Notes: a model not told the origin generated them from the sequence alone. 64,000 bases of DNA from Coleofasciculus sp040219735 (GCA_040219735.1 JAVJRX010000034.1); one strand, 5' to 3'. Shown: positions 52,991 through 62,301, counted from the first letter of the stretch. Made by a program: numbers and translations.

Positions 52991-53327
52991 GAATTGTTTC
53001 TTCACTAAGCTTATTATCATCCGCAGGTGGTACAACGGCTTTAGCGTCAGAGGACGACGCCGGATTAACTTCTTGATCGACCTGTAAGCGAGTGCAGGGT
53101 ACGGTATCCGAGAGAATCGCACTTGCCATCATGCCTGTGTGAATCTCCAGTAGCGCCTGCGGTAGGGCTTCAAAGACTAAGCGCTGTCCCGGAAAAACCA
53201 CGCGCTCAAAATACCAATTGGGAATATTTGTAATCCGAGCAATTTGAATCTGACTCGTGGCGTTTACGTAGCAACAGAGAATGTGAGTTTGATTATCACA
53301 AGGTAGGGGATCAAGTATCTGAGTCAT
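52938..53327 (-). CDS. DUF1830 protein with IS-derived tail
   Basis: 129 residues. The conserved DUF1830 core spans about 12-85: ILCCYVNATSQIQIARITNI, NWYFERVVFPGQRLVFEALP and LEIHTGMMASAILSDTVPCT. The family is small, cyanobacteria-specific and of unknown function. The final 40 residues (SSSDAKAVVPPADDNKLSEE and onward) are not part of the core and are encoded by sequence that resembles a transposon end, so the original stop was probably lost. The start ATG at 53327 follows GTTATGACTC-type DNA without a strong ribosome site. Confidence 0.75.
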   Translation of the reverse strand: MTQILDPLPCDNQTHILCCYVNATSQIQIARITNIPNWYFERVVFPGQRLVFEALPQALLEIHTGMMASAILSDTVPCTRLQVDQEVNPASSSDAKAVVPPADDNKLSEETIRHNSPASEARLAVATAS

Positions 53328-53794
53328 AACTGCTGAGTGAGGTACTAAATGAATCGTGCTTCTTATTACTTCACCTAACTTAGCACTTGCGATCCCGTGC
53401 CTGCTGTAAATCCGACTACCAATTTAACTTCTTTCTTGCCAATTGCACTGACGCGATCGCAGCTAAATGGTTAGTTTGTCCCATCCCTTGGGTTGAGACC
53501 CTAAATTGGGTCATTTTAGGTAATATTGCTTAGGTTACCTCCCTTAGACTCCCCGATATGAACTCCATGAAAAAAATACCATACCCTTGAGGTCACAGGG
53601 CAATCTTGTTAGAGTAAAGTTAAGTTATGTGAAAAAGAAATCAAATATCTGAGAAAGCTGGGTTGGGGCTGTGTCCTCACCCCGGTCGATGATGACTTAA
53701 GCGTCCGCGTCCACGGGGTTTTCAGCCAAATTGCACTGGATACATGCCAAGTTCAAGACAGCCAACCGTATTCATAAAAGCCGATTTACCCCAG
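53328..53794. other. Intergenic region before the radical SAM gene
   Basis: A GCGATCGC site at 53454 and a GGTTGAGACCCTAAATTGGGTC inverted repeat at 53490-53512 are the only structures seen. There is no gene. Confidence 0.45.
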
Positions 53795-55390
53795 ATGAAA
53801 TTTACAATGTCAGAAAAAATTCTTTATGTTCGCCTACCCTGCAACCCGATTTTCCCGATTGGGGTTGTTTATTTAGCCGATCACGTTCACAAACTCTTCC
53901 CAGAGGTAAAACAGCGCATCTTTGACTTAGGCACCGTACCTCCCCTGGATTTTTCCCGATCGCTTGATGCTTGTATTGACGAATTTCAACCGACGCTTTT
54001 GGTATTCTCCTGGCGCGATATTCAAATTTATGCGCCAGTTGGCGGTAGGGGGGGGAACCCCTTACAAAATGCCTTTGAGTTCTACTATGCCAGTAACCCT
54101 TTTGTCAAGGTACGCGGGGCGATCGGTGGATTACGTTTAGCCGCCGCTTATTATAATGAACTGTGGCGTAACTTAGGGCTGATTCGTCGGGGACTTAAAC
54201 GCGCCCGTAACTATAACCCAGAGGCACGTCTGATTGTCGGCGGGGGTGCGGTTAGCGTATTTTATGAACAACTGAAGAATAAATTACCCAAAGGGACAAT
54301 TGTCTCCGTGGGTGAAGGTGAAACCCTATTAGAGAAACTCCTGCGGGGTGAATCCTTTGCCGATGAGCGCTGTTATGTGGTGGGTGAGACTCAGCCGCGC
54401 GATCGCATGATTCATGAGAACCCAACTCCCCTAGAAAAAACCGCCTGTAACTACGACTATATCCAAAGTATCTGGTCGGCTTTTGATTATTATTTTCAAG
54501 AGAGTGATTTTTATATCGGCGTGCAAACTAAACGTGGTTGTCCCCACAACTGCTGCTACTGCATCTACACCGTCGTCGAAGGCAAACAGGTACGGATCAA
54601 TCCCGCTGATGAAGTTGTCGCCGAAATGCGCCAGCTTTATGACCGAGGTATCCGCAACTTCTGGTTTACCGATGCTCAGTTTATCCCAGCGCGGAAGTTT
54701 ATTGACGATGCGGCGGAACTGTTGCAGAAAATTCTCGACTCTGGAATGAGGGATATTCACTGGGCGGCGTATATTCGGGCGGATAATCTCACCCCCGAAT
54801 TGTGCGACTTGATGGTGAAAACCGGGATGAACTACTTTGAAATCGGCATTACCAGTGGTTCCCAGGAATTAGTGCGTAAGATGCGGATGGGATATAACCT
54901 CCGCACCGTGCTACAAAATTGTCGCGATTTGAAAGCGGCGGGGTTTAATGACTTGGTTTCGGTCAACTATTCCTTTAATGTAATAGATGAGCGACCGGAC
55001 ACCATTCGCCAAACCATTGCCTATCACCGGGAGTTAGAGCGAATCTTTGGTGCTGATAAGGTAGAACCTGCTATCTTCTTTATCGGACTGCAACCCCATA
55101 CTCATTTGGAAGCCTATGCCTTTGAGCATAATATTATCCAAAAAGACTATGATCCAATGAGTTTAATGCCCTGGACAGCGAAAAAGCTACTCTGGAATCC
55201 CGAACCATTAGGCTCTTTCTTTGGTGAAGTTTGTCTGCAAGCTTGGCGGCAAAATCCCGATGATTTTGGTCGCGAAGTGATGAAAATTTTAGAGGAACGT
55301 TTGGGGTGTGCGGATTTGGAGGACGCTTTAGCGGCTCCGATTGCCGCCCCAGCTAAGACGCCGCCTAAACAACTGGTTACAGCGGGGTAG
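53795..55390 (+). CDS. B12-binding radical SAM protein, cyanobacterial type
   Basis: 531 residues from the ATG at 53795 (ATG 53807 also possible). An N-terminal B12-binding-like domain (ILYVRLPCNPIFPIGVVYLA; LLVFSWRDIQIYAPV; ARLIVGGGAVSVFY) precedes the radical SAM core with Cys-x3-Cys-x2-Cys in KRGCPHNCCYCIY (about 262-274), then FWFTDAQFIPARKFID and YFEIGITSGSQELVRKMRMG. The C-terminus is Ala/Pro-rich. It appears to be a conserved cyanobacterial family; the substrate is unknown. It is unrelated in C-terminal domain to the DUF4070 enzyme at 27115-28698. Confidence 0.85.
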   Translation: MKFTMSEKILYVRLPCNPIFPIGVVYLADHVHKLFPEVKQRIFDLGTVPPLDFSRSLDACIDEFQPTLLVFSWRDIQIYAPVGGRGGNPLQNAFEFYYASNPFVKVRGAIGGLRLAAAYYNELWRNLGLIRRGLKRARNYNPEARLIVGGGAVSVFYEQLKNKLPKGTIVSVGEGETLLEKLLRGESFADERCYVVGETQPRDRMIHENPTPLEKTACNYDYIQSIWSAFDYYFQESDFYIGVQTKRGCPHNCCYCIYTVVEGKQVRINPADEVVAEMRQLYDRGIRNFWFTDAQFIPARKFIDDAAELLQKILDSGMRDIHWAAYIRADNLTPELCDLMVKTGMNYFEIGITSGSQELVRKMRMGYNLRTVLQNCRDLKAAGFNDLVSVNYSFNVIDERPDTIRQTIAYHRELERIFGADKVEPAIFFIGLQPHTHLEAYAFEHNIIQKDYDPMSLMPWTAKKLLWNPEPLGSFFGEVCLQAWRQNPDDFGREVMKILEERLGCADLEDALAAPIAAPAKTPPKQLVTAG

Positions 55391-55492
55391 TTGATTCTAT
55401 CCGTTTATCGTCAACTAGAACAGCTTGGAGAAATTCAACCCTAAAATGTATCATAATTAACATAAAATCATCGGTTAAAATTCTCCCCTGCT

Positions 55493-55519
55493 CCCAGACG
55501 TGCCATGGCACGTCTCTAC
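55493..55519. repeat. CATG-centred palindrome
   Basis: CCCAGACGTGCCATGGCACG then TCTCTAC. The ATG inside it opens a false N-terminal extension of the DICT gene. Confidence 0.8.
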
Positions 55520-55561
55520 ACGCTCCCCCTTTCCCCTGAACCCCTCAGACAAGGTTTGATC

Positions 55562-56947
55562 ATGCTGCAAGGTTCGATATTACAAAAGTTAGACACAGCT
55601 CATCGCGGTGGTAAGCGACCGCTGAATTTTGGCGTTTATCACAAAAACACCCTGATTGCTCTGTGTCATGCTTTGGAAGACTTTATTTTAGAGTCAGAGG
55701 GAAAACCTCTGTTGATTGCGGCGTTTCAACAGGGGAAATGGTATCTGCAAGAGGCAGAACGCTATAACGATTTGGCGGAACACTCGTCTCAAGTGGTGAT
55801 TATGGCGACAGGGGATACCAGTTTTGCTGAACATCCCACCAGCCAGCGATCCAATGTGACGCTCGTGGATTTAGAACCCTCTGATCCAGTGGCTCAAGAG
55901 TGGCATTTGATCATCATGTCGGAGACATACACGGCAATGGTCTTATGTCAAGAGTTATCCGCCGCTGATTATGGCAGTAAAGGACAACCCCAAGAGGATC
56001 GGGAGCGCAAGTTTTATGGGTTCTGGACATTTGAGCCGGAACTGGTTCGGGAAACGATTGAGTTGGCGATCTCACACATTGGTGGTTATGATCAATCCTT
56101 ACAAAAAAGCCTAACCGAACAAGCGCAACAGATTACGGCTGCCAATGGTAGCAAAAAACGCGATGATATTGGGCAGGTTGTGTATCGCGTCGTCGATTAT
56201 CTAGAACGCTTTGAACAAGATTTATACCAAGCTGAGGATGAGCAACTTCAGACATTGCCCCTTTCCGAGCAAGACTTAGATAATAATCTATTGTCTAATA
56301 AGGTGCAGGCATTTTTGCGGATGGCACAGCTCATTGATCAAGCGGATGTAACCAATCCCATGGCGGCGGCGGAAGTGGCAACCCTTTGTGAAGCGATGGG
56401 TCAATTGCTTGATCTACCCGCGTGGCAAATCAAACGGCTGCGATTAGCGGGATGGCTGCATCGCCTCGCCCCCTTACAAGGAGTAGAGGATACGCTGGAA
56501 CCGACAAAATCCACGGTGCAGCAACAGGCGGTAGCTCAACAAGAGGCGATGCCTAAGTCCTCTGTTTTGCGGGTCATGCCCCAATTACAGGCAATTGCTC
56601 ACATTATCACCCACCAAACAGAACATTGGGATGGCTCAGGACAACCTGATGGTTTGGCTTATGATGCAATTCCCTTGGAGTCGAGAATTTTAGCGCTGAT
56701 TACAACATTTCAACAGCGGCTGAAGGACTATCAATCCCGAGAGACTCCTTTGGCACAAGCGCTCAATGACTGTAAGGCGTCAGCGGGTACAGTATTTGAC
56801 CCCAAACTGCTTGAGGCTCTAGAACTATTGGTGGTGGGCATGCAACAGGGTATGAGTTTACAGGTGAATCAACCTAAAATAGCAGCAGGGATGTGGTTGC
56901 TTGATTCCTATGCCGCTCAGGAAGCAGAATTTAATGTTTCGTCTTAA
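55562..56947 (+). CDS. DICT sensory domain protein with HD-GYP-like C-terminus
   Basis: 461 residues from the ATG at 55562; an in-frame ATG at 55505 lies in a repeat and is rejected. The N-terminal DICT domain (about 1-165: GGKRPLNFGVYHKNTLIALC, SQVVIMATGDTSFAEHP, EWHLIIMSETYTAMVLCQEL, YGFWTFEPELV) is a sensor module often paired with light-responsive or cyclic-di-GMP domains. The C-terminal part (about 300-440) resembles an HD-GYP domain (ITHQTEHWDGSGQPDGL, PLESRILALITTFQ) but lacks a clear HD pair, so catalysis is doubtful. The pentapeptide-repeat gene follows after 24 bases. Confidence 0.82.
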   Translation: MLQGSILQKLDTAHRGGKRPLNFGVYHKNTLIALCHALEDFILESEGKPLLIAAFQQGKWYLQEAERYNDLAEHSSQVVIMATGDTSFAEHPTSQRSNVTLVDLEPSDPVAQEWHLIIMSETYTAMVLCQELSAADYGSKGQPQEDRERKFYGFWTFEPELVRETIELAISHIGGYDQSLQKSLTEQAQQITAANGSKKRDDIGQVVYRVVDYLERFEQDLYQAEDEQLQTLPLSEQDLDNNLLSNKVQAFLRMAQLIDQADVTNPMAAAEVATLCEAMGQLLDLPAWQIKRLRLAGWLHRLAPLQGVEDTLEPTKSTVQQQAVAQQEAMPKSSVLRVMPQLQAIAHIITHQTEHWDGSGQPDGLAYDAIPLESRILALITTFQQRLKDYQSRETPLAQALNDCKASAGTVFDPKLLEALELLVVGMQQGMSLQVNQPKIAAGMWLLDSYAAQEAEFNVSS

Positions 56948-56971
56948 GGTTTAAGTCACTCAGGAAAATTG

Positions 56972-57610
56972 ATGGAAATCGAAGCAATTCGGGCTGGAAA
57001 AATCAAGCAACTCTCAGGCGCTAATCTAGATGACGAAGATTTGTCTGGGGGTCAACTTGAACAGATTAATTTGGCGGGCGCTAGTCTGGTGGGTACGAAT
57101 TTGTCGAGAGCAAATCTCAATGGTGCCCGTCTCGATGGCGCTAAGCTGCTGTGCGCTCAACTGGTGTCTGCTGACGTGCGGGCAAATTGTTTGGGCGCTA
57201 ATCTGATGCAAGCGAATTTGGCTGGGGCTGATTTGCGCGGGAGCAATCTCCGAGGTGCGAATTTAATGGGCGCTAACTTGGCACAGGTATCGTTTGCGGG
57301 AGCATTTTTGAGTGGTGCGAATCTGATGGGTGTCAACCTCCAGGGCGTTGATTTCCGAGGGGCTGATCTGCGGGGGGCGAATCTCAACAGTGCTAATCTC
57401 AAGGGGGCGGATTTATCGCAGGCGGATTTACAGGGCGCTAGCTTGTGTGACGCCAATTGTGAGGAAGCGGATTTGCGTGGGGCGAATCTGGCGGGGGCTA
57501 ATTTGACGGGGGCAAATTTGCTTTGTGCTGAACTTGATGACGCCAATATAAGTGGTGTGAAGTTGGAGCGAGCTTGCTTGCTGGGAACGTCTCTGGAAAG
57601 TAGTTCCTAG
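56972..57610 (+). CDS. Pentapeptide-repeat protein
   Basis: 212 residues from ATG at 56972 (AGGA upstream). About 35 A(D/N)Lxx units from about residue 15 onwards (e.g. ANLMQANLAGADLRGSNLRG, ADLSQADLQGASL) predict a right-handed quadrilateral beta-helix of eight to nine turns. Some units contain Cys (LLCAQL, NCLGANL, ANLLCAEL), unusual but seen elsewhere. No signal peptide. It is probably co-transcribed with the DICT gene. Function unknown. Confidence 0.88.
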   Translation: MEIEAIRAGKIKQLSGANLDDEDLSGGQLEQINLAGASLVGTNLSRANLNGARLDGAKLLCAQLVSADVRANCLGANLMQANLAGADLRGSNLRGANLMGANLAQVSFAGAFLSGANLMGVNLQGVDFRGADLRGANLNSANLKGADLSQADLQGASLCDANCEEADLRGANLAGANLTGANLLCAELDDANISGVKLERACLLGTSLESSS

Positions 57611-58469
57611 AGTGTTACCTGAGAATCCGGGGTTATTGTCCTGAGAACAAAAGGGATACATTGGACAAATGACAAAGGAAAAATGATAATATTCTGACAT
57701 AAAGGCTTGGATTTAGCGCTCACTCCTGCTATTATCAATGCTTATCAAGTTGCGCCAAAAAACCTCTTCCATCTGGACAGGGTGGGGGAGAATTTGGTAT
57801 TGGAGTGATTGGGAGAATAGGGAAAAAAGATGAAATAAATTTAGCGGCGTTTAATCTCCTGGGAATCTTTCCTGGATCACCTTCTCGCGTCCTCAACAGT
57901 ACGTCCTCAACAGTCCCCGAATCACGAAAAAGGTATCGTGCCAGAATAAGGGATTGGGAGGATATCTATACCCGAATCAGTTCGGTTATTTCCCCGATTA
58001 ACTCTATCCGTTTCTCGGCGTTTTAGGTGATCATAGTAATTAGGAGAGAATGTCAATCGGTTAGACCTTTGCGGTATCAGGAGGAGAAGTAGCAGATGCG
58101 ACACCCAGATCATTTTTCCGAAATGTTGAACCTTTACCTCTTTACCGTCGTCTAAAGGTGTAATACTATAGAGTTAAGGCAAACTCATACTGACTTCGCA
58201 TTCGCCCCTGTTCCTAGCCCAGAGTTAGTAAGCTGGGAAACGCCGCAGAATCAACGAAGAGACAATTTACTGAGTCAATCGCTTTAACTCCTGTCTACGG
58301 TTAGATCTCCTACTCAAGTCAATACAGGTAGGAGTCTATACATCTTTTAGTAGATGTAAACCACCGCTTCGCGCACATATCCTCAAAGTGAGAGATGGCT
58401 ATAGCTTTTGCTTTTGAGGTCAAAATCCGCGACAGATTTATTGCTCGTTTACGGAGTCACTACTCACAG
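57611..58469. other. Long leader region of the sigma factor gene
   Basis: About 860 bases without a supported gene. Weak frames at 57805-58026 and 57922-58113 lack family resemblance. The stretch presumably contains the sigma-factor promoter and a long leader. Confidence 0.5.
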
Positions 58470-59456
58470 ATGCCCACTGTTAACACCAAATCCAAAACGA
58501 CCAAGCAGCCCACATTTTCGGCAGATATGGTTCGCACGTATCTGCATGAAATCGGTCGCGTGCCACTACTGACCCATGAGCAAGAAATTGTCTATGGTAA
58601 GCAAGTGCAGCAGATGATGCCGCTGTTGGAGGCAAAAGATGCTTTAGCGGAAACGATGCAGCGCGAACCGACGATACAGGAGTGGGCAGAACACGTTAAT
58701 TTAGAAGAATCAGCCCTCAAGAAAATTATAAACCAGGGAACGCGAGCTAAGCGCAAGATGATTGAAGCAAATCTGCGCCTAGTAGTTGCGATCGCGAAAA
58801 AGTATCAGAAGCGTAACATGGAATTCCTGGACTTGATTCAGGAAGGTACCCTGGGATTAGAGCGAGGGGTGGAGAAATTTGACCCAACGCGAGGTTATAA
58901 GTTTTCCACTTATGCTTACTGGTGGATTCGTCAGGCAATCACCCGCGCCATCGCCCAGCAAGCCCGCGCTATTCGGTTACCGATTCACATTACCGAAAAG
59001 TTGAATAAGATTAAGAAAGTTCAACGAGAACTGTCTCAGAGATTAGGTCGTAACGCGACACCGGCTGAGATTGGTCAGGAGTTAGAGTTAGAACCTGCCC
59101 AGATTCGCGAGTATTTGAGCATTGCCCGTCAACCCGTATCCCTGGATGTGCGAGTGGGTGATAACCAAGATACAGAATTATCTGACCTCTTAGAAGATAG
59201 TGGTCCGACGCCGGTTCATTACACAACTCAGGAATCCCTGCGCCAAGATTTAGATAATCTCCTGGCAGAATTAACCCCCCAACAACGGGAAGTCTTGGCA
59301 CTCCGCTTTGGCTTAGAAGATGGGAATGAACTGTCTTTGGCAAAAGTCGGACAGAGGCTCAATCTCAGTCGCGAACGGGTACGCCAGTTAGAGCATCAAG
59401 CTTTAGCCCAGCTAAGACGACGCCATGGGAATGTGCGGGAATATATAGCGAGTTAG
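58470..59456 (+). CDS. Group 2 RNA polymerase sigma factor (RpoD/SigA-like)
   Basis: 328 residues from the ATG at 58470; the in-frame extension to 58395 is not typical. Region 1.2 DMVRTYLHEIGRVPLLTHEQ; regions 2.1-2.4 (ANLRLVVAIAKKYQKRNMEF, LDLIQEGTLGLERGVEKFDP, YKFSTYAYWWIRQAITRAIA); region 3 (LPIHITEKLNKIKKVQRELS); region 4.2 helix-turn-helix (LSLAKVGQRLNLSRERVRQL). Region 1.1 is absent, which marks a non-essential group 2 factor used for stress, nutrient or circadian control. It is close to SigB-type factors, but I cannot fix the letter. A strong terminator follows. Confidence 0.93.
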   Translation: MPTVNTKSKTTKQPTFSADMVRTYLHEIGRVPLLTHEQEIVYGKQVQQMMPLLEAKDALAETMQREPTIQEWAEHVNLEESALKKIINQGTRAKRKMIEANLRLVVAIAKKYQKRNMEFLDLIQEGTLGLERGVEKFDPTRGYKFSTYAYWWIRQAITRAIAQQARAIRLPIHITEKLNKIKKVQRELSQRLGRNATPAEIGQELELEPAQIREYLSIARQPVSLDVRVGDNQDTELSDLLEDSGPTPVHYTTQESLRQDLDNLLAELTPQQREVLALRFGLEDGNELSLAKVGQRLNLSRERVRQLEHQALAQLRRRHGNVREYIAS

Positions 59457-59503
59457 GGTTCGTTGAGATTTGCGCTGTCTTACCTGAGCCTCATTCGGCG
59501 ACT

Positions 59504-59540
59504 GTAGGGGTTTGGTAACCAAACCCCTACCACTTTTTTG
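59504..59540 (+). terminator. Intrinsic terminator of the sigma factor gene
   Basis: GTAGGGGTTTGG / CCAAACCCCTAC, a 12-bp perfect stem with a 3-base loop, then CACTTTTTTG. It lies 48 bases after the stop. Confidence 0.88.
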
Positions 59541-59699
59541 TAAAAAAATATTAATTTTTTAGGCAATACCAGGACTAGCGATTGAAGCCTCTGAAATTGG
59601 CGTGTCAACTGTATAAACCCAACTGAAGAGTGAGTGAGTTTTCATTCCTTTGAGGGAATCGTCACTGGCGGATAATCCGTTATTTTTAACTTAAGGGTG

Positions 59700-59849
59700 A
59701 TGAAGACCTCTATCAAAGTACAAAAAACCATACTCTTGCCCGTGCCAAATGTGACGGTTGAGAAACCGGATAAAGGCAGGACAAAAAAGAGACGGATTCA
59801 AGCTTTGATAGAAAGCAAGGATGCCTTGTTAACCTCTACTTTAGCTTAA
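59700..59849 (+). CDS. Small basic protein, 49 residues
   Basis: ATG at 59700, with AAGGG just upstream, opens MKTSIKVQKTILLPVPNVTV then EKPDKGRTKKRRIQALIESK and a short Leu/Ala end. The composition is unlike random repeat DNA: a hydrophobic start and a strongly basic KGRTKKRR centre. It fits between the sigma factor terminator and the next gene. No family recognised, so it is called tentatively. Confidence 0.4.
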   Translation: MKTSIKVQKTILLPVPNVTVEKPDKGRTKKRRIQALIESKDALLTSTLA

Positions 59850-59946
59850 GTCTACTTTAACAAAAAATAGGGCGGCTACCAACTGTGTGCTAGGATTTCA
59901 GATTTTTTAAGGGTGTTTCTATATTATTTTCAAGGAGGATACCACG

Positions 59947-60537
59947 GTGATTAGCCGATTCATTGAGTTTTTACAGTCCCAACGTCAACCGTTTTTTCCT
60001 TGGCGTTTACCCTTAACCGGGTTACTGCTGACGGTAGGACTAACAATGAATGTCTCCAGTAGACCAACAGCCGTCGCTCAACAACTCAAGCAAGCCGTGG
60101 ACAGTGCTGCTGTGGAACCGAATCAATCTACTGTATCCGCCTCAGCCACCTTAATCCCTGATGGTACTTACCTCTACGGTCAATCCTCTCAACCGGATCA
60201 GATTGGTCAAGAATATATTGTGTTTCAAGCCAATAAAGGAAAGCTAGTTGGGGCACTTTACTTACCTCAATCTGAGTTTAGCTGTTTTTATGGCACCCTA
60301 GAATCTAAACAGATGAATCTCCAGGTTGTCAACCCCTATGACCAAACCGCTTTAGCTCACACCATCGAGAATCAGCAACAAACCTCGGTGGCGGCGGGGA
60401 GTCAGCTTCATCTAGATCGAGCTTACGACTCTTTAACCTATCCCCATACAGTTAGACTTGATCAGTATCAACCTGTTGGTCAACTGAGTGAGAATGATCA
60501 ACGGATATTGAATATCTGTCGGGAAAATGTGTTGTGA
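59947..60537 (+). CDS. Conserved exported hypothetical protein
   Basis: 196 residues starting at GTG with AAGGAGGATACCAC just upstream, a strong Shine-Dalgarno. A signal peptide or N-terminal anchor (LPLTGLLLTVGLTMNVSS, then AVAQQ) is followed by a compact domain: IPDGTYLYGQSSQPDQIGQE, YIVFQANKGKLVGALYLPQS and FSCFYGTLESKQMNLQVVNP, ending in a helix LSENDQRILNICRENV. It appears to be a cyanobacterial protein of unknown function. Periplasmic location is inferred. Confidence 0.72.
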   Translation: MISRFIEFLQSQRQPFFPWRLPLTGLLLTVGLTMNVSSRPTAVAQQLKQAVDSAAVEPNQSTVSASATLIPDGTYLYGQSSQPDQIGQEYIVFQANKGKLVGALYLPQSEFSCFYGTLESKQMNLQVVNPYDQTALAHTIENQQQTSVAAGSQLHLDRAYDSLTYPHTVRLDQYQPVGQLSENDQRILNICRENVL

Positions 60538-60552
60538 TAAATGACAAAAAGA

Positions 60553-60735
60553 TCAACACCCTACATCTAACCCCTCTGGGGGTTGGGAATACAAGGTTTG
60601 TTCCTCTGCGGCTGTGGGTGAGCTAGTAAACTGTTCGATTTGAGTCAATAAAGTTTTAGCTTCGAGATCACCATTGTCGGTTCGGTGTTTGAGGTAGAGC
60701 TTCAGTTCATTGATTAGGGCAGTGGGGATGTTCAT
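60553..60735 (-). CDS. Small conserved protein, 60 residues
   Basis: MNIPTALINELKLYLKHRTD, then NGDLEAKTLLTQIEQFTSSP and a short tail. ATG at 60735 is preceded by GGAGGAGTCCTA, an excellent ribosome site. The longer frame to 60873 reads through the neighbouring IS-derived element and is rejected. It is helical and soluble, of unknown function. It converges on the exported gene at 59947-60537, with 15 bases between their stops. Confidence 0.6.
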   Translation of the reverse strand: MNIPTALINELKLYLKHRTDNGDLEAKTLLTQIEQFTSSPTAAEEQTLYSQPPEGLDVGC

Positions 60736-60754
60736 TAGGACTCCTCCGTTGTGG

Positions 60755-61130
60755 GAAACCCCGTGTCCCTTCGCTTCGCTTATCGGGCAAGCTTCAGACC
60801 GGGGAGGAACACTCGGTAGCGGTTTCAACCGCCTACCCCTTTTTGGGGCGGAGGGGTATGGTTGCCCCTCCAATGAGGTACGGTTGCCTCAGTCTCCCGT
60901 TTCCGGGGTAAAGTTAGCTTCGCCAATGTTATCGGTCGGTAACTATCCAAAAAGCACTGTTTCAGTGACCTTAAAACTGTTTAACTTTTCGGTTCTAGAG
61001 CAGTAGACTAGCTACGTATCTACGCACCATCTCTTGAACACTTGCCGATAACGTAGTCATTTAAGACTTAAGCTGGTCAGAATGGCTTGTTAGACTTCTC
61101 TTTCAAGCCTCATGCCTTTAGGCTGAGGTT
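60755..61130 (-). mobile_element. Noncoding IS200/IS605-derived element
   Basis: Contains nested GC-rich hairpins: GGTAGCGGTTTCAACCGCC (60810-60830), TACCCCTTTTTGGGGCGG (60833-60850) and GGTTGCCCCTCC / GGAGGGG neighbours, resembling the structured 3' RNA of TnpB elements. At 61108-61128 a bulged hairpin CCTCATGCC-TTTA-GGCTGAGG looks like a TnpA-recognised end. No protein is encoded; probably a PATE/MITE remnant. Confidence 0.4.
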
Positions 61131-61229
61131 CCTGACCCATAGTTTAAGCGGATTTAATAGTGGTCTCTTACTTTCGCGTCCGCTGCACGAGGAACTTGGA
61201 TGAGCTAGCGTTCAGTTAGCCCGTCGTGA

Positions 61230-62159
61230 TCAATTGCCGATAACGGCTGAAGATTGATGACTGACATTCCAAGCGCCGATTTGTCGAGCCAGTAATCTCG
61301 CCAATTGAATATGCAGATTGTGACTGGCTTTGTAGGCGAGGAAGTGAGCGACAGGAAATTTCCCCAATAAACTCAAATCCCCTACTAAATCTAAAAGTTT
61401 ATGACGCACTGGCTCATTTGAAAATCGCAAGGGCGGATTCAACCATCCGTGATCGTCGCAAACTAAGGCATTCTCCAAGCTACCGCCTTTAATTAAACCG
61501 CGATCGCGTAGCTGGTCAACTTGGTTGGCTAAACCAAAGGTTCGCGCCGGTGCGATCGCTTCCGCAAAATGCTCTTGTTCCGGTGTCCAGCTATACCATT
61601 GATTGCCAATGGCTGGGTTATCAAAATCAATGCCGTAGGTAAATCGAGTGATCGGTGCGGGTAAGGCGGCGACAAAGGCATCGTCTCGACAAACCCAGAT
61701 GGGTTCCCCAACAAACATCGGGGAAGCTAGAGGAGATAGATGAGACGAGTTTTGGGGGCATTCACTCTCCACAATCCCTACCTCCTGAATCGCTTTCACC
61801 CAAGCCAGCGCCGAACCATCCAACAGGGGAACTTCTGATCCATCAATTTCAATACAAGCATTGTCCACTCCACTCCCTGCGAGGGCGGCGAGTAGGTGTT
61901 CTACTGTCCCTACTGTGACATCTGAGTCGGAGGAATTGATAAAATTCTCACAATTTTCAGCCTTCAATTGGGTAGAAAGCATTGTGCCAGAGACAGCCTC
62001 CACTCGCGCTGGAATCACAGGCTTCCCTGGCAGGTCAACTCGAACAAAATATCGTCCCGTCCCGGCTACAGCAGGCAAGATGCGAACAGTGGTGGTGATC
62101 CCACTGTGCAATCCAATACCTGATCGTTCAAAAGCAGCACCCAAAGTGTAGTTGGTCAT
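61230..62159 (-). CDS. lpxC: UDP-3-O-acyl-N-acetylglucosamine deacetylase
   Basis: A 309-residue zinc enzyme for the committed step of lipid A synthesis. It begins YTLGAAFERSGIGLHSG, typical of LpxC. TVGTVEHLLAALAGSGVDNA holds the first Zn ligand His (about 87) and the ACIEIDGSEVPLLDGSALAW block follows. In the second domain, RTFG precedes EPVRHKLLDLVGDLSLLG, with ligands His and Asp (about 250-256), then VAHFLAYKASHNLHI with the catalytic His. It is downstream of the bamA-like gene on the same strand, as in many cyanobacteria (bamA-lpxC order). Confidence 0.95.
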   Translation of the reverse strand: MTNYTLGAAFERSGIGLHSGITTTVRILPAVAGTGRYFVRVDLPGKPVIPARVEAVSGTMLSTQLKAENCENFINSSDSDVTVGTVEHLLAALAGSGVDNACIEIDGSEVPLLDGSALAWVKAIQEVGIVESECPQNSSHLSPLASPMFVGEPIWVCRDDAFVAALPAPITRFTYGIDFDNPAIGNQWYSWTPEQEHFAEAIAPARTFGLANQVDQLRDRGLIKGGSLENALVCDDHGWLNPPLRFSNEPVRHKLLDLVGDLSLLGKFPVAHFLAYKASHNLHIQLARLLARQIGAWNVSHQSSAVIGN

Positions 62160-62217
62160 TTGTTATTCGTCATTCGTCATTCGTTATTTGTCAGGGGGGA
62201 ACTGTTGTTTTTTGCGT

Positions 62218-62279
62218 AGGGGCGGGTTTTACTACTATCGTTTCTTATCTCACCCAGATGTAACTAAACCCGCCCCGAC
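62218..62279. repeat. Dispersed inverted repeat (AAACCCGCCCC family)
   Basis: AGGGGCGGGTTTTACTACTA ... GATGTAACTAAACCCGCCCC between bamA and lpxC. A TTCGTCATTCG heptamer repeat lies at 62161-62194. Confidence 0.78.
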
Positions 62280-62301
62280 TGAGAGAGTAAAAACTGGTGC
62301 A

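Noticed and set aside
52797..53122. Forward and reverse frames (52797-53087 and 52808-53122)
   Set aside because: They overlap the DUF1830 gene and the transposon-end DNA, and show no domain or ribosome site.
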